Assembly: GCA_024280335.1 (NCBI GenBank)
Contig: JAJRQI010000030.1
Coordinates: 1-64,000 of the forward strand
Length of the DNA stretch: 64,000 bases
Origin: Deltaproteobacteria bacterium
GTDB lineage: Bacteria > Desulfobacterota > Desulfuromonadia > Desulfuromonadales > Geopsychrobacteraceae
Direction of reading: 5' to 3'
Part shown: positions 52,465 through 62,370 of the stretch, one piece after another
Numbering within the stretch: position 1 is the stretch's first letter
Layout: every line of letters begins with the position of its first letter
The notes under the pieces: model-generated
Seen by the model: the letters and a program-made list of their open reading frames with translations, nothing else
The model's database searches: none
Told to the model about the DNA's origin: nothing
Translations under genes and position numbers: made by a program

Positions 52465-53004
52465 ATGCAACATTTTGCCCTGACCATCATCGGCCGTGAC
52501 CATCCCGGTATCGTTTCCCAGGTGACTGAAATCCTCTACAAACTCGGCTGTAATATCGCCGATTCCAGCTGTTCGATCCTCGGCGGCCAGTTCTCAATGA
52601 TCCTGATCATCTCCAATCCGGAGATCAGCTGCAAAGAGGATTTCGGCGACAGCTTCGCAGCGCTGGAGGAGAGCAACCTGTCGGTCTACATCCGCACCCT
52701 GAAACCTGGCGGTGAACTGCGCCCGGAGCTGGAAGGCGACCTCTGTATGATTTCGGTCTACGGTGCCGACCAGCCGGGGATCGTTTACCAGGTGGCCAAG
52801 GAGCTGGGTGATCGCAAGATCAACATCACCGACCTGAACACCAAGTTGATCGGCGAAAAAAACCGCCCGGTTTACGTGATGATGATCGAAGCGCTGCTGC
52901 CGGAAGGGATTGAAATCGAAACCGTCGAGGGCTGGATGGCAGAACTGAAACAGCGGTTGCAGGTCGACATCTCGGTCCGCTCGCTGCTGGCGGTGGAGCT
53001 GTAA
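52465..53004 (+). CDS. Double-ACT-domain protein, GcvR-like
   Basis: The 179-residue protein is two ACT domains: ALTIIGRDHPGIVSQVTEILYKLGCNI (1-80) and ISVYGADQPGIVYQVAKELGDRKINI (95-175). It has the glycine-cleavage-repressor GcvR layout, probably amino-acid-binding. AAGGAGG precedes the ATG. It abuts the def gene without a gap. No GcvA homologue is beside it, so its regulatory partner is unknown. Confidence 0.8.
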   Translation: MQHFALTIIGRDHPGIVSQVTEILYKLGCNIADSSCSILGGQFSMILIISNPEISCKEDFGDSFAALEESNLSVYIRTLKPGGELRPELEGDLCMISVYGADQPGIVYQVAKELGDRKINITDLNTKLIGEKNRPVYVMMIEALLPEGIEIETVEGWMAELKQRLQVDISVRSLLAVEL

Positions 53005-53511
53005 ATGGCGATCAAAGAGGTGCTGCTGTACCCCGATTCGCGGTTGAAAGAGATCTGCGCCCGAATTGATGAATTTGATGATTCCGCCGGAAAACTGCTG
53101 CAGGATCTGGTCGATACGATGCTCGCTGCCGGACACTCGGTCGGCGTCGCCGCCCCGCAGATCGGCGCTGTCCGCCGCGCGGTGGTGGTCGATGTCTCAA
53201 ACAGCAAACTGGGGAAAAAACAGAAAAATCACGGACTATTGCAGATGATCAACCCGGAGATCATTGAAAAGAGCGGGGATCAGGTGGTTCGCGAAGGCTG
53301 CATGTCGGTTCCCGACTACACCGGCAACGTCAACCGGGCCGAACGGATCGTCGTCCAGTTCAGCGATCCGCAGGGAAACTTACAGGTCATCAGTGCCGAG
53401 GGGTTTGAGGCGATCGCCATCCAGCACGAGCTGGATCACTTGGATGGTTTGCTGTTTCTCGACCGGGTCTCAAGTCTGAAAACCGACCTGTACCGCCGAA
53501 AACAGAAATAG
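53005..53511 (+). CDS. def: Peptide deformylase
   Basis: The 168-residue metallohydrolase removes the formyl group from new N-terminal methionines. All three motifs are present: GVAAPQIG (47-54), EGCMS with metal ligand Cys99, and HELDH with His141, catalytic Glu142 and His145. It lies directly after the ACT-domain gene, likely co-transcribed. The usual partner fmt is not adjacent. Confidence 0.93.
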   Translation: MAIKEVLLYPDSRLKEICARIDEFDDSAGKLLQDLVDTMLAAGHSVGVAAPQIGAVRRAVVVDVSNSKLGKKQKNHGLLQMINPEIIEKSGDQVVREGCMSVPDYTGNVNRAERIVVQFSDPQGNLQVISAEGFEAIAIQHELDHLDGLLFLDRVSSLKTDLYRRKQK

Positions 53512-53542
53512 GCAACCATAAATCGTTGATGCTGTCGTAAAA

Positions 53543-53683
53543 GTAACTTCAGCCGGATGGCCTCGGGGTGCCCAATTCAAGGGTGTCTGACGCCAGGATG
53601 GCGTCAGCAAGCCCCAGGGATGGGTTCATGCGGCCCTTGGAGTGGGCACCCCGAGGCCATTTACCGAGGCGCTGAATAGTAAC
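53543..53683. repeat. MITE-like element of the GTAACT-TTCAGC family
   Basis: It runs from GTAACTTCAGCCGG to GCTGAATAGTAAC, with inner arms GCCTCGGGGTGCCC and GGGCACCCCGAGGC and a further GACGCCA-ggat-TGGCGTC hairpin, so nearly the whole element folds back on itself. It closely matches 29264-29405. It fills the gap between def and the LysR gene. Confidence 0.7.
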
Positions 53684-53696
53684 TCGCCAAAAGGGA

Positions 53697-54602
53697 TCAA
53701 GCTTGCTCGTCGGCATAGCTTTCCAGCAGCAGGTCGACAACCGCCGAAACCGCCGGCGAAGGGGTCCGGCCACGCAGGGCGGCCAACCAGAATTGCCGTT
53801 TCACCCGCATCCCGGCAACCGTCACCTGAGACAACTCACCCGCTGCCAGCTCCCGTTGCACTGAACGTTGCGACACAAAAGCACAGCCGAAACCGGAAGC
53901 AACGGTCCGACAAACCGCTTCATTGCTGCCGAGCCGCGCCGCAACCGTCAACGTTTGCCGATCGACCCCGACCCGCTGCAGTTCGTTCTGCAGCGCCAGT
54001 TCACTTCCGGAGCCGCTTTCCCGCATCACAAAACAGCCGTCACGCAGTTCCTCCAGCGCAATCTCCTCCCGCTGCCACCAACGGTGCTGAGGTCCGACCA
54101 CCAACACCAGCAGATCTTTGGCCAGCGGGGTAAAAAGAAGCTGCGGGTCGGCATTGCGACTGCCGACGACCGCCAGTTCGATCTCTGCCGCGAGCAGCTT
54201 TGCGAGGATTTCGCGACTGTCACCGCTCTGCATGGTCAGAGCGATCCCCGGATAGCGTTGCCGCAAACGCCGCAGAACCGCCGGGATCAGGTGATTCGCG
54301 GGAATATTACTGGCACCGATCGTCAGGCGAACCTCCGCCAACCCCTTGAACGCCGCCAGCGACTGCAGCAGCAGATCACGCTCAGCGAGAATCCGCCGGG
54401 CATGTCGCAGAAAAACCTGCCCCCCGGCGGTCAGGATTGCGCCGTTTCGGTCACGATCCAGCAACCGGGTGCCGACTTCAGCTTCAAGTGTCGAGATATG
54501 CTGACTGACGGTCGACTGGGTCAGATGGATCGTCTCTGCGCCACGCGAGAAGCTGCCCGTTTCGACCACGGCGACAAAGAGTTCAAGCTGGCGAAGTGTC
54601 AT
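53697..54602 (-). CDS. LysR family transcriptional regulator
   Basis: The 301-residue protein has an N-terminal winged helix-turn-helix (LRQLELFVAVVETGSFSRGAETIHLTQSTVSQHIS) and a type II periplasmic-binding-like effector domain. No target operon is evident: a GGDEF-EAL gene is divergent 164 bp away and could be controlled. AGGAGC precedes the ATG. Its effector is unknown. Confidence 0.88.
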   Translation of the reverse strand: MTLRQLELFVAVVETGSFSRGAETIHLTQSTVSQHISTLEAEVGTRLLDRDRNGAILTAGGQVFLRHARRILAERDLLLQSLAAFKGLAEVRLTIGASNIPANHLIPAVLRRLRQRYPGIALTMQSGDSREILAKLLAAEIELAVVGSRNADPQLLFTPLAKDLLVLVVGPQHRWWQREEIALEELRDGCFVMRESGSGSELALQNELQRVGVDRQTLTVAARLGSNEAVCRTVASGFGCAFVSQRSVQRELAAGELSQVTVAGMRVKRQFWLAALRGRTPSPAVSAVVDLLLESYADEQA

Positions 54603-54766
54603 AACTGCTCCTATTGAAAAAACCGATCAACTTAATCGCTTTTACGAAAATTATCTATTTGCGCAGCGAATGTCAAGAAACGGAAAAACCGTTAAAAACA
54701 GGAAATAGCTGACATAATGTTCGCAATGTGTGATATTAATACAGACTAACTAAACTTATCCCATCA

Positions 54767-57103
54767 ATGTTGAATACTGAAATATCAAAGTTTGGACGGC
54801 GCATGAGAACAATCCTACGCAACTATGCACAGAGCAGTTTTGCCGATGTCCGCGGCCGGACCACACTGATCGCCAAGGCCCGCTGGCTGCTACTGTTTTT
54901 CATCACCATCTACTCGGCCGGTGCGGCGCTGCTCTATTCGATCAGTTCACAAGGCCTTCAGGCCTCCTCGCTGCAAATACTGGTCATCGCCAGCAGCTTC
55001 AGCGCCATTTTCTGCTACAACACCCTCTACTACTTTTTTTACGAATCAATCCACCAGCGCAAATGTGTCGATCATTTGCAGCTCTTTCTCGACCTGCTGT
55101 TCGTAACGATTCTGGTGTACACCAGCGGCAGCGCCTCCAGCTGGCTTTGGGCGCTCTATCTGCTGGTCACCCTGGAAGCCTCGATTCTGCTGCAAAACCG
55201 TTTGGAGGTCTGGGCGTTCGGCATCTTCGGTGGTCTGCTCTATGGCGGTCTGTTGCTGTTCGGCTATCTGGACTACCTGCCGCATGTCAAGATGCCGTTT
55301 GTTGATCCCAATCTGCACCATGAAACCCTCTACCTGCTGCTGAACTGGTTGTGGGTCTGCCTGCTGAACACAACGGTTGCCATCGCCGGAGCGGCACTGA
55401 TGACAGTGATCCGGCGTGAGCGTCTGGCGGTCGAAAAAAGCGAGCGGGCAAAAGTGGCCTTTATGGACTCGGCCAACGACCTGATTTTTCACTGCAATCC
55501 AGAGGGTAAGTTTCTCTACGTCAATCCGGCCTGGCAGCAGGCGCTGGGCTACAAGCTGAGCGATCTGGACGGCATGACGATGCTCGACTTCATCGAAGGA
55601 GATTCGAAACAGCGCTGCATCCTCGAATTCCGCAAGGCATTGCGCGGTGAAACAATCGCAACCATGGAGGGGAAGCTGCTGGCCAGCAACGGCACCTTCG
55701 TCAACGTAGAGGGATCCTTCTCCTGCACCTTTAAAGAGGATAAACCGGAATCGCTCTGGGGGATCTGCCGCGATGTCACCGCCCGCAAGGAAGCACAGGA
55801 GCAACTACACCACATCGCGCATCATGATATGCTCACCGACCTGCCGAATCGGCTGACCTTTTCCGATCGTCTGACCCAGGCGAAAGCCCTGGCTAAACGG
55901 CAGAAATCCCTGTTGGCAGTGCTGTTTCTTGATCTGGATCGCTTCAAAACGATCAACGATACCCTCGGCCACGACATCGGCGACATGATGCTGCAGGAAA
56001 CGGCAAATCGGCTGCAGAGTTGCGTCCGCGAAATCGACACGGTGTCCCGCTTCGGCGGCGATGAATTCGCCATCCTGCTGGTCAACCCCAGCTCGCTGGA
56101 GGCGATCGAACGGATTGCCCTGAAGATCCTCAAGCAGCTCGGCCAGCCGATGACGCTGGATCGAAATGAACTGTTCATTACCACCAGTATCGGCATTTCC
56201 ATCTATCCGAGCGATGCCGAACGGGGGGATGTGTTGCTCAAGAAGGCCGATATCGCCATGTATCAGGCCAAAGCTAACGGCCGCAACAATTGCCGTTTTT
56301 ATCGCCCGGAGATGGATCAACATGCCCGGCGGCGACTGGACCTGGAGAACAGCCTGCGCAAGGCGCTGGACAACCAGGAATTCTACCTTGTCTATCAGCC
56401 CAAGGTCGATCTACAGAGCGGCCAGATCACCGCCCTTGAGGCGCTGATACGTTGGCAACATCCCACGCTGGGGGTAATTCCACCCTCAGACTTCATCTCT
56501 CTGGCGGAAGAATCAGGGCTGATCGTCCCCTTGGGAGAATGGGCTTTGCGGCAAGCGTGCCGGCAAAGTTTGCAGTGGCGACAGCAGGGTGTCCCGCAAG
56601 TACGGATCGCGGTCAATGTCTCAGGATTTCAACTGGAGCGGAAAGATTTTGTTACGCAGGTCAAGGGGATTATGGAAGAAATCGGCGTCGCCGGTTCCGC
56701 GCTGGAACTGGAGATCACCGAGACGGTCATCATGCAGAATCCGGAATTCGCGGTAAAGATTCTCAATCAACTTCGCGACATGGGGATTCACATCTCGATT
56801 GACGATTTCGGTACCGGTTACTCTTCGTTGGCCCACCTGAAACGCTTTTCGGTCAACACCCTGAAAATCGATAAATCCTTTGTCGATGAAGTCGACATCA
56901 ACAGCACCGATGCAGCGATCGCAACGGCGATTATTGCCATGGCCAGAAGCCTGAACCTGTCGGTGATTGCCGAAGGGGTCGAAACCGAAGGGCAGCGTGA
57001 GTTCCTGAAGAAGGAACAGTGCAATGAAATGCAGGGTTTTCTGTTCAGTAAACCGTTACCGGCCGAGGAGGTTGTCAAACTGCTGCAGAAACAAAGCGAT
57101 TGA
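54767..57103 (+). CDS. Membrane PAS-GGDEF-EAL c-di-GMP protein
   Basis: The 778-residue protein has about six membrane helices (37-215), a PAS domain (about 228-345), GGDEF at 430-434 with an intact RxxD inhibitory site, and EAL at 558-560 (EALIRW) with NVSGFQL and DDFGTGYSSL. Both catalytic signatures look intact, so it may make and break c-di-GMP or favour one under control of PAS or membrane signals. The net activity is unknown. Confidence 0.9.
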   Translation: MLNTEISKFGRRMRTILRNYAQSSFADVRGRTTLIAKARWLLLFFITIYSAGAALLYSISSQGLQASSLQILVIASSFSAIFCYNTLYYFFYESIHQRKCVDHLQLFLDLLFVTILVYTSGSASSWLWALYLLVTLEASILLQNRLEVWAFGIFGGLLYGGLLLFGYLDYLPHVKMPFVDPNLHHETLYLLLNWLWVCLLNTTVAIAGAALMTVIRRERLAVEKSERAKVAFMDSANDLIFHCNPEGKFLYVNPAWQQALGYKLSDLDGMTMLDFIEGDSKQRCILEFRKALRGETIATMEGKLLASNGTFVNVEGSFSCTFKEDKPESLWGICRDVTARKEAQEQLHHIAHHDMLTDLPNRLTFSDRLTQAKALAKRQKSLLAVLFLDLDRFKTINDTLGHDIGDMMLQETANRLQSCVREIDTVSRFGGDEFAILLVNPSSLEAIERIALKILKQLGQPMTLDRNELFITTSIGISIYPSDAERGDVLLKKADIAMYQAKANGRNNCRFYRPEMDQHARRRLDLENSLRKALDNQEFYLVYQPKVDLQSGQITALEALIRWQHPTLGVIPPSDFISLAEESGLIVPLGEWALRQACRQSLQWRQQGVPQVRIAVNVSGFQLERKDFVTQVKGIMEEIGVAGSALELEITETVIMQNPEFAVKILNQLRDMGIHISIDDFGTGYSSLAHLKRFSVNTLKIDKSFVDEVDINSTDAAIATAIIAMARSLNLSVIAEGVETEGQREFLKKEQCNEMQGFLFSKPLPAEEVVKLLQKQSD

Positions 57104-57123
57104 AGCCGTTTTCGTAAGGGGAA

Positions 57124-57762
57124 CTAACTGCGTCCGGCCAACGCCAATCGCACCCCGAGACCGATGAGAACCACCCCCATGCCCCGTTCGACCCAATGGC
57201 CGAAACGGGTAAAGCCCTGCCTGACCCGCCGCTGGGTCAACGCCAGGCTCAAGCCGCAAAACCAGATCCCGGTCGCCAGCGACATATACAGGCCGTAGCC
57301 AAGCTGCACCTGAAACGGGGTCGCCGGGTCGATGACAACCGAAAAGAGCGACAGAAAAAACAGCGTCGCCTTGGGATTCAGGGCATTAGTTAAAAACCCG
57401 ATGCGCAGCGCTTTGCCGATCGGATACGCTGAATCCGGCGTACTGCTTCGCTCAACGGCGTTACTTTCGGCCGGGGCCGCCCGTAACGATTTCCAACCGA
57501 TAAACAGCAGGTAAGCAGCACCGATCAATTTCACCAGGTTGAACAGTTGTATCGACTGGGAGAGGATCAGACCAAGCCCGAGCATGATATAAACCACATG
57601 GACCAGAATGCCGAGGCCGATCCCGACGCTGGTCCAGACTGCCGCCTTGCGTCCCGCGACCAGACTTTGACGCAAGACCATGGCAAAATCGGGCCCGGGG
57701 CTGGCGACTGCCAGCAAGTGCACAACCGCCACGGTCAGAAACTCGGCTAAATAATCCATCAT
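57124..57762 (-). CDS. LysE/RhtC family amino acid exporter
   Basis: The 212-residue protein has six predicted helices and the family motif HLLAVASPGPDFAMVLRQSLVAGRKAAVWTS in part, plus GFLTNALNPKATLFF. It is a proton-linked exporter, probably of amino acids such as threonine or homoserine. Its start overlaps the UDG-family gene stop (TAATG). Confidence 0.85.
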   Translation of the reverse strand: MMDYLAEFLTVAVVHLLAVASPGPDFAMVLRQSLVAGRKAAVWTSVGIGLGILVHVVYIMLGLGLILSQSIQLFNLVKLIGAAYLLFIGWKSLRAAPAESNAVERSSTPDSAYPIGKALRIGFLTNALNPKATLFFLSLFSVVIDPATPFQVQLGYGLYMSLATGIWFCGLSLALTQRRVRQGFTRFGHWVERGMGVVLIGLGVRLALAGRS

Positions 57763-58436
57763 TACGTCCTCAACAGCTCTAGCAGTTGTGTCCGAAATTT
57801 TCCGGCGCCACCGTTGGCCGGATGCCGGACCTTGTCCGCCGCGATCCCTAAATCCTGCAGTTGCAGTGCCGCCTTTTCACCGACCGCAACAATCCGCAAA
57901 AACTTACCCAGCGTCAGCATCTGCCGCAGCATCAGATGACCGGCGACCAGTTCCTCCTCCTTCGGCGTCCGGTTACTGAGCAGCCCTTTTTGCGGCTGAT
58001 AGGGGTGCCAGGGGAAGGCGTTCCACAAAACGATGGAGCGTGGATCGATCTCCTGCTCGGCGATAAATCCCCAGACAATCGTAGCGGTCGGTTCGGTAAA
58101 GCCTTGCGGTTTAAACTGCGGCAAGCTGGTGCGCTGAGCGGCCAAGCCGCGAAACACCATCTCGACCGACAGACCCTTGTGTTGCAGCCCGCCCAGCAGT
58201 AATCGCTCAGAGGTCATCGGGATCCCGCTGAAATGACCACCCTGATAGCCGATCGCCTCGGCCAGCAACAGGGTTCGAGCGCTGCCGATCCGCTCCTGCA
58301 GATAGCGCTGCAATTGCTGCCGGCGCACTTGCGGACCCTGCCGGTCGATGTCGTGTTCAACATCAACCTCTCCCCAGGGGTTAAAAACATCCGCGGCTCG
58401 ATAGGCACTGAGGGAGGCGACAAACTGCTCAGGCAT
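57762..58436 (-). CDS. Uracil-DNA glycosylase superfamily protein
   Basis: The 224-residue protein resembles UDG-superfamily members: LLLAEAIGYQGGHFSGIPMTSERLL as the first active-site loop, VLWNAFPWHPYQPQ, and VAVGEKAALQLQDLG with HPANGG near the end. It probably removes uracil or another base lesion. The specific subfamily could not be fixed. It overlaps the DUF2288 gene by 8 bp and LysE at the other end. Confidence 0.7.
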   Translation of the reverse strand: MPEQFVASLSAYRAADVFNPWGEVDVEHDIDRQGPQVRRQQLQRYLQERIGSARTLLLAEAIGYQGGHFSGIPMTSERLLLGGLQHKGLSVEMVFRGLAAQRTSLPQFKPQGFTEPTATIVWGFIAEQEIDPRSIVLWNAFPWHPYQPQKGLLSNRTPKEEELVAGHLMLRQMLTLGKFLRIVAVGEKAALQLQDLGIAADKVRHPANGGAGKFRTQLLELLRT

Positions 58437-58725
58437 GGGTCGTCGCCTGAATCAGGATAAACGGCTGCACGATCAGCAGTCGAAATGGTTTTTCCAACTC
58501 AGTCTCCCAGGTCTCGATCTGCTCGCTGCCCGGTTCCGTCAGCGCACCGTCGGCAATCCAGGCCTCAACCTGCGGCTTACGATCTTCGGCCACGGCAACG
58601 GCGACATCGATCAAATCCAAGCCTTCAGTGACAATAATAATGCCCCCATGTTGCAGATGAATCCGCAGATCTTTCCAGCAGACTTCAGCTAAATCCTTCT
58701 TGAATTGATCAACAATATCCGCCAT
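58429..58725 (-). CDS. DUF2288 family protein
   Basis: The 98-residue protein matches DUF2288: CWKDLRIHLQHGGIIIVTEGLDLIDVAVAVAEDRK, WIADGALTEPGSEQIETWE and LLIVQPFILIQ. The family has no known function. AGGAGG precedes the ATG. It is the first gene of the operon with the UDG-like and LysE genes. Confidence 0.8.
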   Translation of the reverse strand: MADIVDQFKKDLAEVCWKDLRIHLQHGGIIIVTEGLDLIDVAVAVAEDRKPQVEAWIADGALTEPGSEQIETWETELEKPFRLLIVQPFILIQATTHA

Positions 58726-58892
58726 CAGAATCCTCCTGATTTAATGCGGGCTGGGGAATAACCAGTAGAACGGAACTGATCAACAACCCTGGTCCGCCAA
58801 TCAACAAAATATAACTTAAGAAAATCAACGAGCTAACCGATATAGGTGTTACCGTTAGTTTTTAACAATAGAGCAGCCATCCCAGGGAAGCT

Positions 58893-60416
58893 ATGAGCAA
58901 TACCGCTGAGCAGGGCATCGAGATCGGCGCCAAGGTTCTCCACAAGGTTGTGTTGGATGCCTACGAACTACAGCTCGAGTCCCACAACAACCAGTTGGAA
59001 TGCCTGGCCACGATCAAGGTCCACGACCTGGACAACAGCATTTCACCTGAAAATCTGATCAGCCTGCTGAAAAAGCTGAATATAACCGAAACGCTCGACC
59101 TTGAAAAGGTCGCCATCTTCTGTACCGAAGCGGCCCAGGGGGAGAATCCACAAGGGTTCCTGCTGGCCCGGGGCGAAGAAGCAACCACCGGCAAAGATGG
59201 CTGGTTCGAACTGCGGATCAACACCTTGGGCACGGAAACCACGTTCGAAGAGGACGAAAGCGGCAGGGTCGATTTCAAGGCGGTCCAGACCTTCACCAAT
59301 ATAGAACCTGGCCAACTCATCGGAATAATATCCCCCCCGGAAATCGGTACTGCGGGCAAAACGGTTACCGGCCTGACGATTCCACCGTTAACAGGCAAAC
59401 CAGCTCATCTCATCATCGGCGACGGCATCCGTCAAGCAGAAAACAGTACGGAGCTGCTGGCCGAAAAACCGGGCCGGGTGGTGCTCGAAGAAAAGCGGAT
59501 TTTTATTACCGAAGAGTTTGTTGTCAGGGGTGACGTTGACTTTAATGTCGGCAATATCAATTTTAACGGTTTTGTCGAAATCTCCGGTGATGTGCTGGAT
59601 GATTTCAACATCAAGGCGACCAAGGGAATTCAAATCAACGGTGCCGTCGGTGCCTGCCTGATCGAATCCGAGGGTCCGGTCAGTCTCGGCAGTATGGCCG
59701 GGATGGGGATCGGTCGGGTCCGCTGCAAGGGCGATTTTCAGGCCCGCTACCTCAACCATACAACCGTCGAATGCTGGGGCAACATCAGGGTCAGTTCGGA
59801 AATCCGCAACTCTATCGTCAAAGCGACCGGCTCCATCCAGCTGGAAAAGGGCAACATCAGCGGCGGACAGACGGTCGCGCTGGAAGGGATCGAAGCAAAA
59901 ACTATCGGCACCAGAGCCGGCACAAAGACCCATCTGACCGCCGGGATTTATTTTCCGGAAACCGACCGGTTGCAATTTCTTCGCCGGCAGATTAAAAGTG
60001 CCGCCTACCAAGTCAAGCGAATCCAGGAAACCCTGAAGATTCTGAATAAAAAACCGATTGAAAAGATGCACAAACCGCTACGCGAAGCGACCGAGTTACG
60101 GATCGGCATCCTCACCCAACGGCGGGTCAACCTTGACGGCGAGCGCGAAGCCTTTACGCAAGAGCTGGCCGACTTTGAAACCAAAGATCATTCGACGGCC
60201 AATGCCAAAATTAATGCTTTGGCCTCGGTGAAAGAAGGGGCTATTATCACCCTTGGCGAAACCACCGAAGAGATCAAACTGGAACTTAACGGGCCGGTTT
60301 CAATCATCGAAAACAGCCGCCAGGAGGGACTGCGTTTCCTCACCCATTCACCATTGAAAATTTCGGCTGAGTCACTGGAAGAAACGGCGGAAGAAGAGCC
60401 CAAGCCTGAAGCCTGA
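58893..60416 (+). CDS. FapA family protein (DUF342)
   Basis: The 507-residue protein contains the DUF342 beta-helical core (VRGDVDFNVGNINFNGFVEISGDVLDDFNIKATKGIQINGAV) built from polymer-like repeats, then a coiled coil (about 355-440). DUF342/FapA proteins are widespread and their role is unclear. Some are tied to polysaccharide or surface functions. GGGAAG precedes the ATG. Simple repeats begin at its stop. Confidence 0.8.
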   Translation: MSNTAEQGIEIGAKVLHKVVLDAYELQLESHNNQLECLATIKVHDLDNSISPENLISLLKKLNITETLDLEKVAIFCTEAAQGENPQGFLLARGEEATTGKDGWFELRINTLGTETTFEEDESGRVDFKAVQTFTNIEPGQLIGIISPPEIGTAGKTVTGLTIPPLTGKPAHLIIGDGIRQAENSTELLAEKPGRVVLEEKRIFITEEFVVRGDVDFNVGNINFNGFVEISGDVLDDFNIKATKGIQINGAVGACLIESEGPVSLGSMAGMGIGRVRCKGDFQARYLNHTTVECWGNIRVSSEIRNSIVKATGSIQLEKGNISGGQTVALEGIEAKTIGTRAGTKTHLTAGIYFPETDRLQFLRRQIKSAAYQVKRIQETLKILNKKPIEKMHKPLREATELRIGILTQRRVNLDGEREAFTQELADFETKDHSTANAKINALASVKEGAIITLGETTEEIKLELNGPVSIIENSRQEGLRFLTHSPLKISAESLEETAEEEPKPEA

Positions 60417-60450
60417 AGCCTGAAGGTGAAGGTGAAGGTGAAGGTGAAGG
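60402..60450. repeat. Short tandem repeats after fapA
   Basis: Three GCCTGAA units overlap the fapA stop and run into four GGTGAA units (60425-60448). A change in unit number would not alter the frame of any gene seen here, but it alters the distance to the ferritin-like gene. Simple slippage is the likely origin. Confidence 0.6.
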
Positions 60451-60508
60451 ATCATGGGGCGGAATCACTTGACACAGGAACTGAAAATCTGTCGTACGGG
60501 GGAAAACA

Positions 60509-60961
60509 TTGGCTGGCCAGGAGTTGAAGCTGGCACTGCGCAAAATGCTGCAGGTCGAGCTTGAAGCGATGCAATACTACCAGCAGACGACCCGCTTTAT
60601 GCGGGATGAAGGCGCCATCTACCATTTCAATCAGCTCGCCCAGGAAGAGCTGGAACACGCCCGCACCTTTTACGCAGTCTACCCGGATAACGACCTGCCG
60701 GAGTTCGCTGAACTGGTGAAAAATCTGCCGAATGAGAAAGCAACCCTCAAGGTGATCGACCAGCATCTGGTCGCCCGCCTGACTGAACAGCAGGCATTGC
60801 AACTGGCAATCAAACTGGAAGCCGCTGTTGCCGACCGCTTGCAGAAGATGCTGGGGCAGATCCAGGGTCCGGCCGCCCGCGCCGCCATTGAGAAGAACAT
60901 CGAATCGACGCTGGGACATCAGGAACTGATCGAGCAGGATTACCGACGGCTGTTCCGCTAA
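60509..60961 (+). CDS. Ferritin-like four-helix protein
   Basis: The 150-residue protein has carboxylate and ExxH-type features of a ferritin-like diiron fold: VELEAMQYYQQ (helix A), QEELEHARTFY (helix B with Glu-x-x-His), and paired LEAAVADRLQ plus LGHQELIEQDYRRLF. It probably binds iron in oxidative protection, like rubrerythrin-family proteins. The start is TTG with GGGGGA in front. It ends 2 bp from the convergent hemY gene. Confidence 0.75.
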   Translation: MAGQELKLALRKMLQVELEAMQYYQQTTRFMRDEGAIYHFNQLAQEELEHARTFYAVYPDNDLPEFAELVKNLPNEKATLKVIDQHLVARLTEQQALQLAIKLEAAVADRLQKMLGQIQGPAARAAIEKNIESTLGHQELIEQDYRRLFR

Positions 60962-60963
60962 GC

Positions 60964-62370
60964 TTACCGCTTTTTCAGCTGTTCAATCACCTTGGCGGCA
61001 GTGAGATTAGAGGCGTTGACACAGTCGTTCAGACCGACCCCGAAAAAAGCGTTGCCGGTCAGCAGCAGTCCGGGATTCGCGTCCAGCGCTGCGTCCAGCG
61101 CCAGCAACCGCGCAGCATGACCACGAGTGTACTGGGGGATCGCGTGGCTATGGCGAAAAATCCGCACGAACTCAGGTTCGGCACGAATCCCCATGATCTG
61201 TCGCAGGTCGGCCATGGTTCGCGCCCTGACCTCATCTTCCGATAGATCGATCGCTGCCATATTGGTCGCGCCGCCCATCATCGAGCGCAACAAGACATGC
61301 CCTTCCGGCGCCCGGTTCGGAAAAATACTTGAGTCCCACAAGGTCCCCAGAGTGTTGCGCCCTTCTGCTTTGGGGGTCAGGTAGCCGAAGCCGTTCAGGT
61401 CAAAATCGATCTGTTCACGCGGGTAGCCGAAACAGACCACGTTCATGGTCGCGTAGGGGATCTGGCGCAAAATCTCCGCAGCCTTGCCATTACTCTCCTC
61501 AAGCATCCCGGCCACGGCGTAGGACGGAGCTGCGGTGACGACAATATCGGCTTCCAACTGCTCGCCGCTCTCCAGCTGCAGCAGAAAACCATCCTGCTTC
61601 TGCTCGATCTTCAGCACCGCACTGCCGGTTTTCAGCTCGCCGCACAGCGCAGCTTGCGCTCCATCGCTCAATTGCTGGATACCCTGTTTGAAGGAGGTCA
61701 GCACCCCGCCCGGGCCGGCAGCGCTGGCAACCACTTTTCCGGCCTTCTGTTCGGTGCGCTTTTTCTTCGCCAGCATGACCATCGCCTTGATCAGCCCGCC
61801 ATACTCCTGCTCCAGCTGATAGATTCGCGGAAAGCAACTCTTCACGCTCATGGTTTCCGGGTCACCGGCAAAGATTCCGGAAACCATCGGTGCGATCAGC
61901 TTGTTCAGTGCTTCACTGCCCAAACGCCGCCGACCGAACTCGGCCAGCGTCTCATCGCTGGGATCGGTTCGCTTGGAAACCAGCGGTTCACAAGCCAGCC
62001 GCAATTTCCCCGGCCAGGAAATCAGTTTAGACTTCAAGAACGATGGCCCGTTTTCCGGCAGCTGGTGCAGGGTTTTCTCTGAATAGATAAACCGCTTGCG
62101 CGCGTTATCATCTGAACGCAGCAGCTGATCGCTGATCCCTAACTGCTGACAGAGGTCGAGGGTCATCGGCTTGCTGTCGAGAAATCCGTTCGGCCCCCAT
62201 TCACAGAGGAATCCCTCTTCCTGAATCGACCAGATCTTCCCCCCGGTTCGCTGCTGTTTCTCAACCACCAGCGTTTCAACCTCAAGCGCTGATTCCTTGG
62301 CCAACTGCTCAACGGCATATGCGGTTGCCAGCCCGCTGATCCCGGCACCTACAATCACCACACGGGTCAT
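60964..62370 (-). CDS. hemY: Protoporphyrinogen oxidase
   Basis: The 468-residue FAD enzyme (VIVGAGISGLATAYAVEQL at the N terminus) oxidises protoporphyrinogen IX to protoporphyrin IX in heme synthesis. Family segments include GGKIWSIQEEGFLCEWGPNGFL and the C-terminal LLLTGNAFFGVGLNDCVNAS. Its oxygen-linked activity fits with the heme-A oxidase genes in this window. GGAG precedes the ATG. Confidence 0.9.
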   Translation of the reverse strand: MTRVVIVGAGISGLATAYAVEQLAKESALEVETLVVEKQQRTGGKIWSIQEEGFLCEWGPNGFLDSKPMTLDLCQQLGISDQLLRSDDNARKRFIYSEKTLHQLPENGPSFLKSKLISWPGKLRLACEPLVSKRTDPSDETLAEFGRRRLGSEALNKLIAPMVSGIFAGDPETMSVKSCFPRIYQLEQEYGGLIKAMVMLAKKKRTEQKAGKVVASAAGPGGVLTSFKQGIQQLSDGAQAALCGELKTGSAVLKIEQKQDGFLLQLESGEQLEADIVVTAAPSYAVAGMLEESNGKAAEILRQIPYATMNVVCFGYPREQIDFDLNGFGYLTPKAEGRNTLGTLWDSSIFPNRAPEGHVLLRSMMGGATNMAAIDLSEDEVRARTMADLRQIMGIRAEPEFVRIFRHSHAIPQYTRGHAARLLALDAALDANPGLLLTGNAFFGVGLNDCVNASNLTAAKVIEQLKKR

